DNA of 14,606 bases from JACNKJ01 sp964440095 (GTDB taxonomy: Bacteria; Krumholzibacteriota; Krumholzibacteriia; JACNKJ01), in NCBI GenBank assembly GCA_964440095.1, contig CAYTPZ010000043.1:1-14606 (forward strand), given 5' to 3'. Position numbers and translations under genes: made by a program. The notes beneath the pieces were generated by a model. It did not search any database. It saw only the letters and a list, made by a program, of their open reading frames with translations, and was not told the origin of the DNA. This document shows, piece after piece, positions 14,487-14,606 of this stretch; the stretch's first letter is position 1, and every line of letters starts with the position of its first letter.

Positions 14487-14558
14487 TCCTCGGTAGCTCA
14501 ATGGCAGAGCATGCGGCTGTTAACCGCAGGGTTGTAGGTTCAAGTCCTACCCGGGGAG
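14487..14558 (+). tRNA. tRNA-Asn (anticodon GUU)
   Basis: A complete 72-nt cloverleaf can be folded by eye. The acceptor stem TCCTCGG/CCGGGGA has one T-G wobble. The D arm is GCTC-AATGGCA-GAGC and the anticodon stem is TGCGG/CCGCA. The loop CTGTTAA carries GTT at 14519-14521. The variable loop is 5 nt, and the T arm is GTAGG-TTCAAGT-CCTAC. The discriminator base is G, as expected for tRNA-Asn. The next bases are CCC, so the CCA end is not encoded and must be added by the nucleotidyltransferase. Confidence 0.97.
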
Positions 14559-14571
14559 CCCAATCTGATCT

Positions 14572-14592
14572 AACGGATATTTTTTGTCCGTT
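14572..14592 (+). other. Short stem-loop after tRNA-Asn
   Basis: AACGGA (14572-14577) and TCCGTT (14587-14592) pair around a loop that contains six T. The T run is in the loop, not after the stem, so it is not a classic terminator in this direction. It may help end or process the tRNA transcript, or belong to the next unit beyond the window. Confidence 0.3.
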
Positions 14593-14606
14593 TGGTTAAC
14601 GAAGAA

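Overview
The window is a 14.6 kb, high-GC fragment of a Gram-negative bacterial chromosome. A Gram-negative cell is inferred from a lipoprotein-anchored periplasmic adaptor, Sec signal peptides and a MacB-type exporter permease. A run of exactly 100 Ns suggests a draft genome or MAG scaffold. The mix of genes would fit a little-cultured lineage such as the FCB superphylum, Eisenbacteria/Krumholzibacteria or a deltaproteobacterial relative, but there is no marker here that fixes the phylum.

Left part (1-5460, all minus strand). Bases 1-171 hold no gene I can support. An OFA-family MFS carrier (226-1488) has its own candidate promoter and a strong terminator. Upstream of it lies a two-gene operon of DUF3857-type exported proteins: one with an intact transglutaminase Cys-His-Asp triad (3495-5459) and a translationally coupled partner that seems to have lost the triad (1633-3495). 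It ends at a clear terminator at 1567-1598.

Middle (5460-6780, plus strand). A divergent gene with a good sigma70-type promoter encodes an HNH-nuclease-like protein. Its coding sequence contains a perfect 20-bp palindrome. Its 3' end runs into a heptamer tandem repeat (YAGCGGY) interrupted by the assembly gap.

Right-centre (6780-11591, plus strand). Four genes overlap by 4, 4 and 8 nt: a MacA/HlyD-type lipoprotein adaptor, a saccharopine dehydrogenase homologue, a MacB-type ABC permease and a YwiC-like membrane protein. The arrangement looks like an ABC exporter operon whose ATPase gene is absent from the window and whose usual middle position is taken by a metabolic oxidoreductase.

Convergent junction (11592-11733). 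Two further GTAC-N4-GTAC palindromes, related to the one inside the HNH gene, bracket a 12-bp-stem hairpin and abut a bidirectional terminator.

Right end (11734-14606). A minus-strand M3-family oligoendopeptidase is followed by a minus-strand pirin/YhhW-type cupin, and then a plus-strand tRNA-Asn(GUU) with a near-consensus stable-RNA promoter.

The items most worth pursuing are the shared palindrome, the heptamer array at the gap, and the ATPase-less exporter operon with an embedded saccharopine dehydrogenase.
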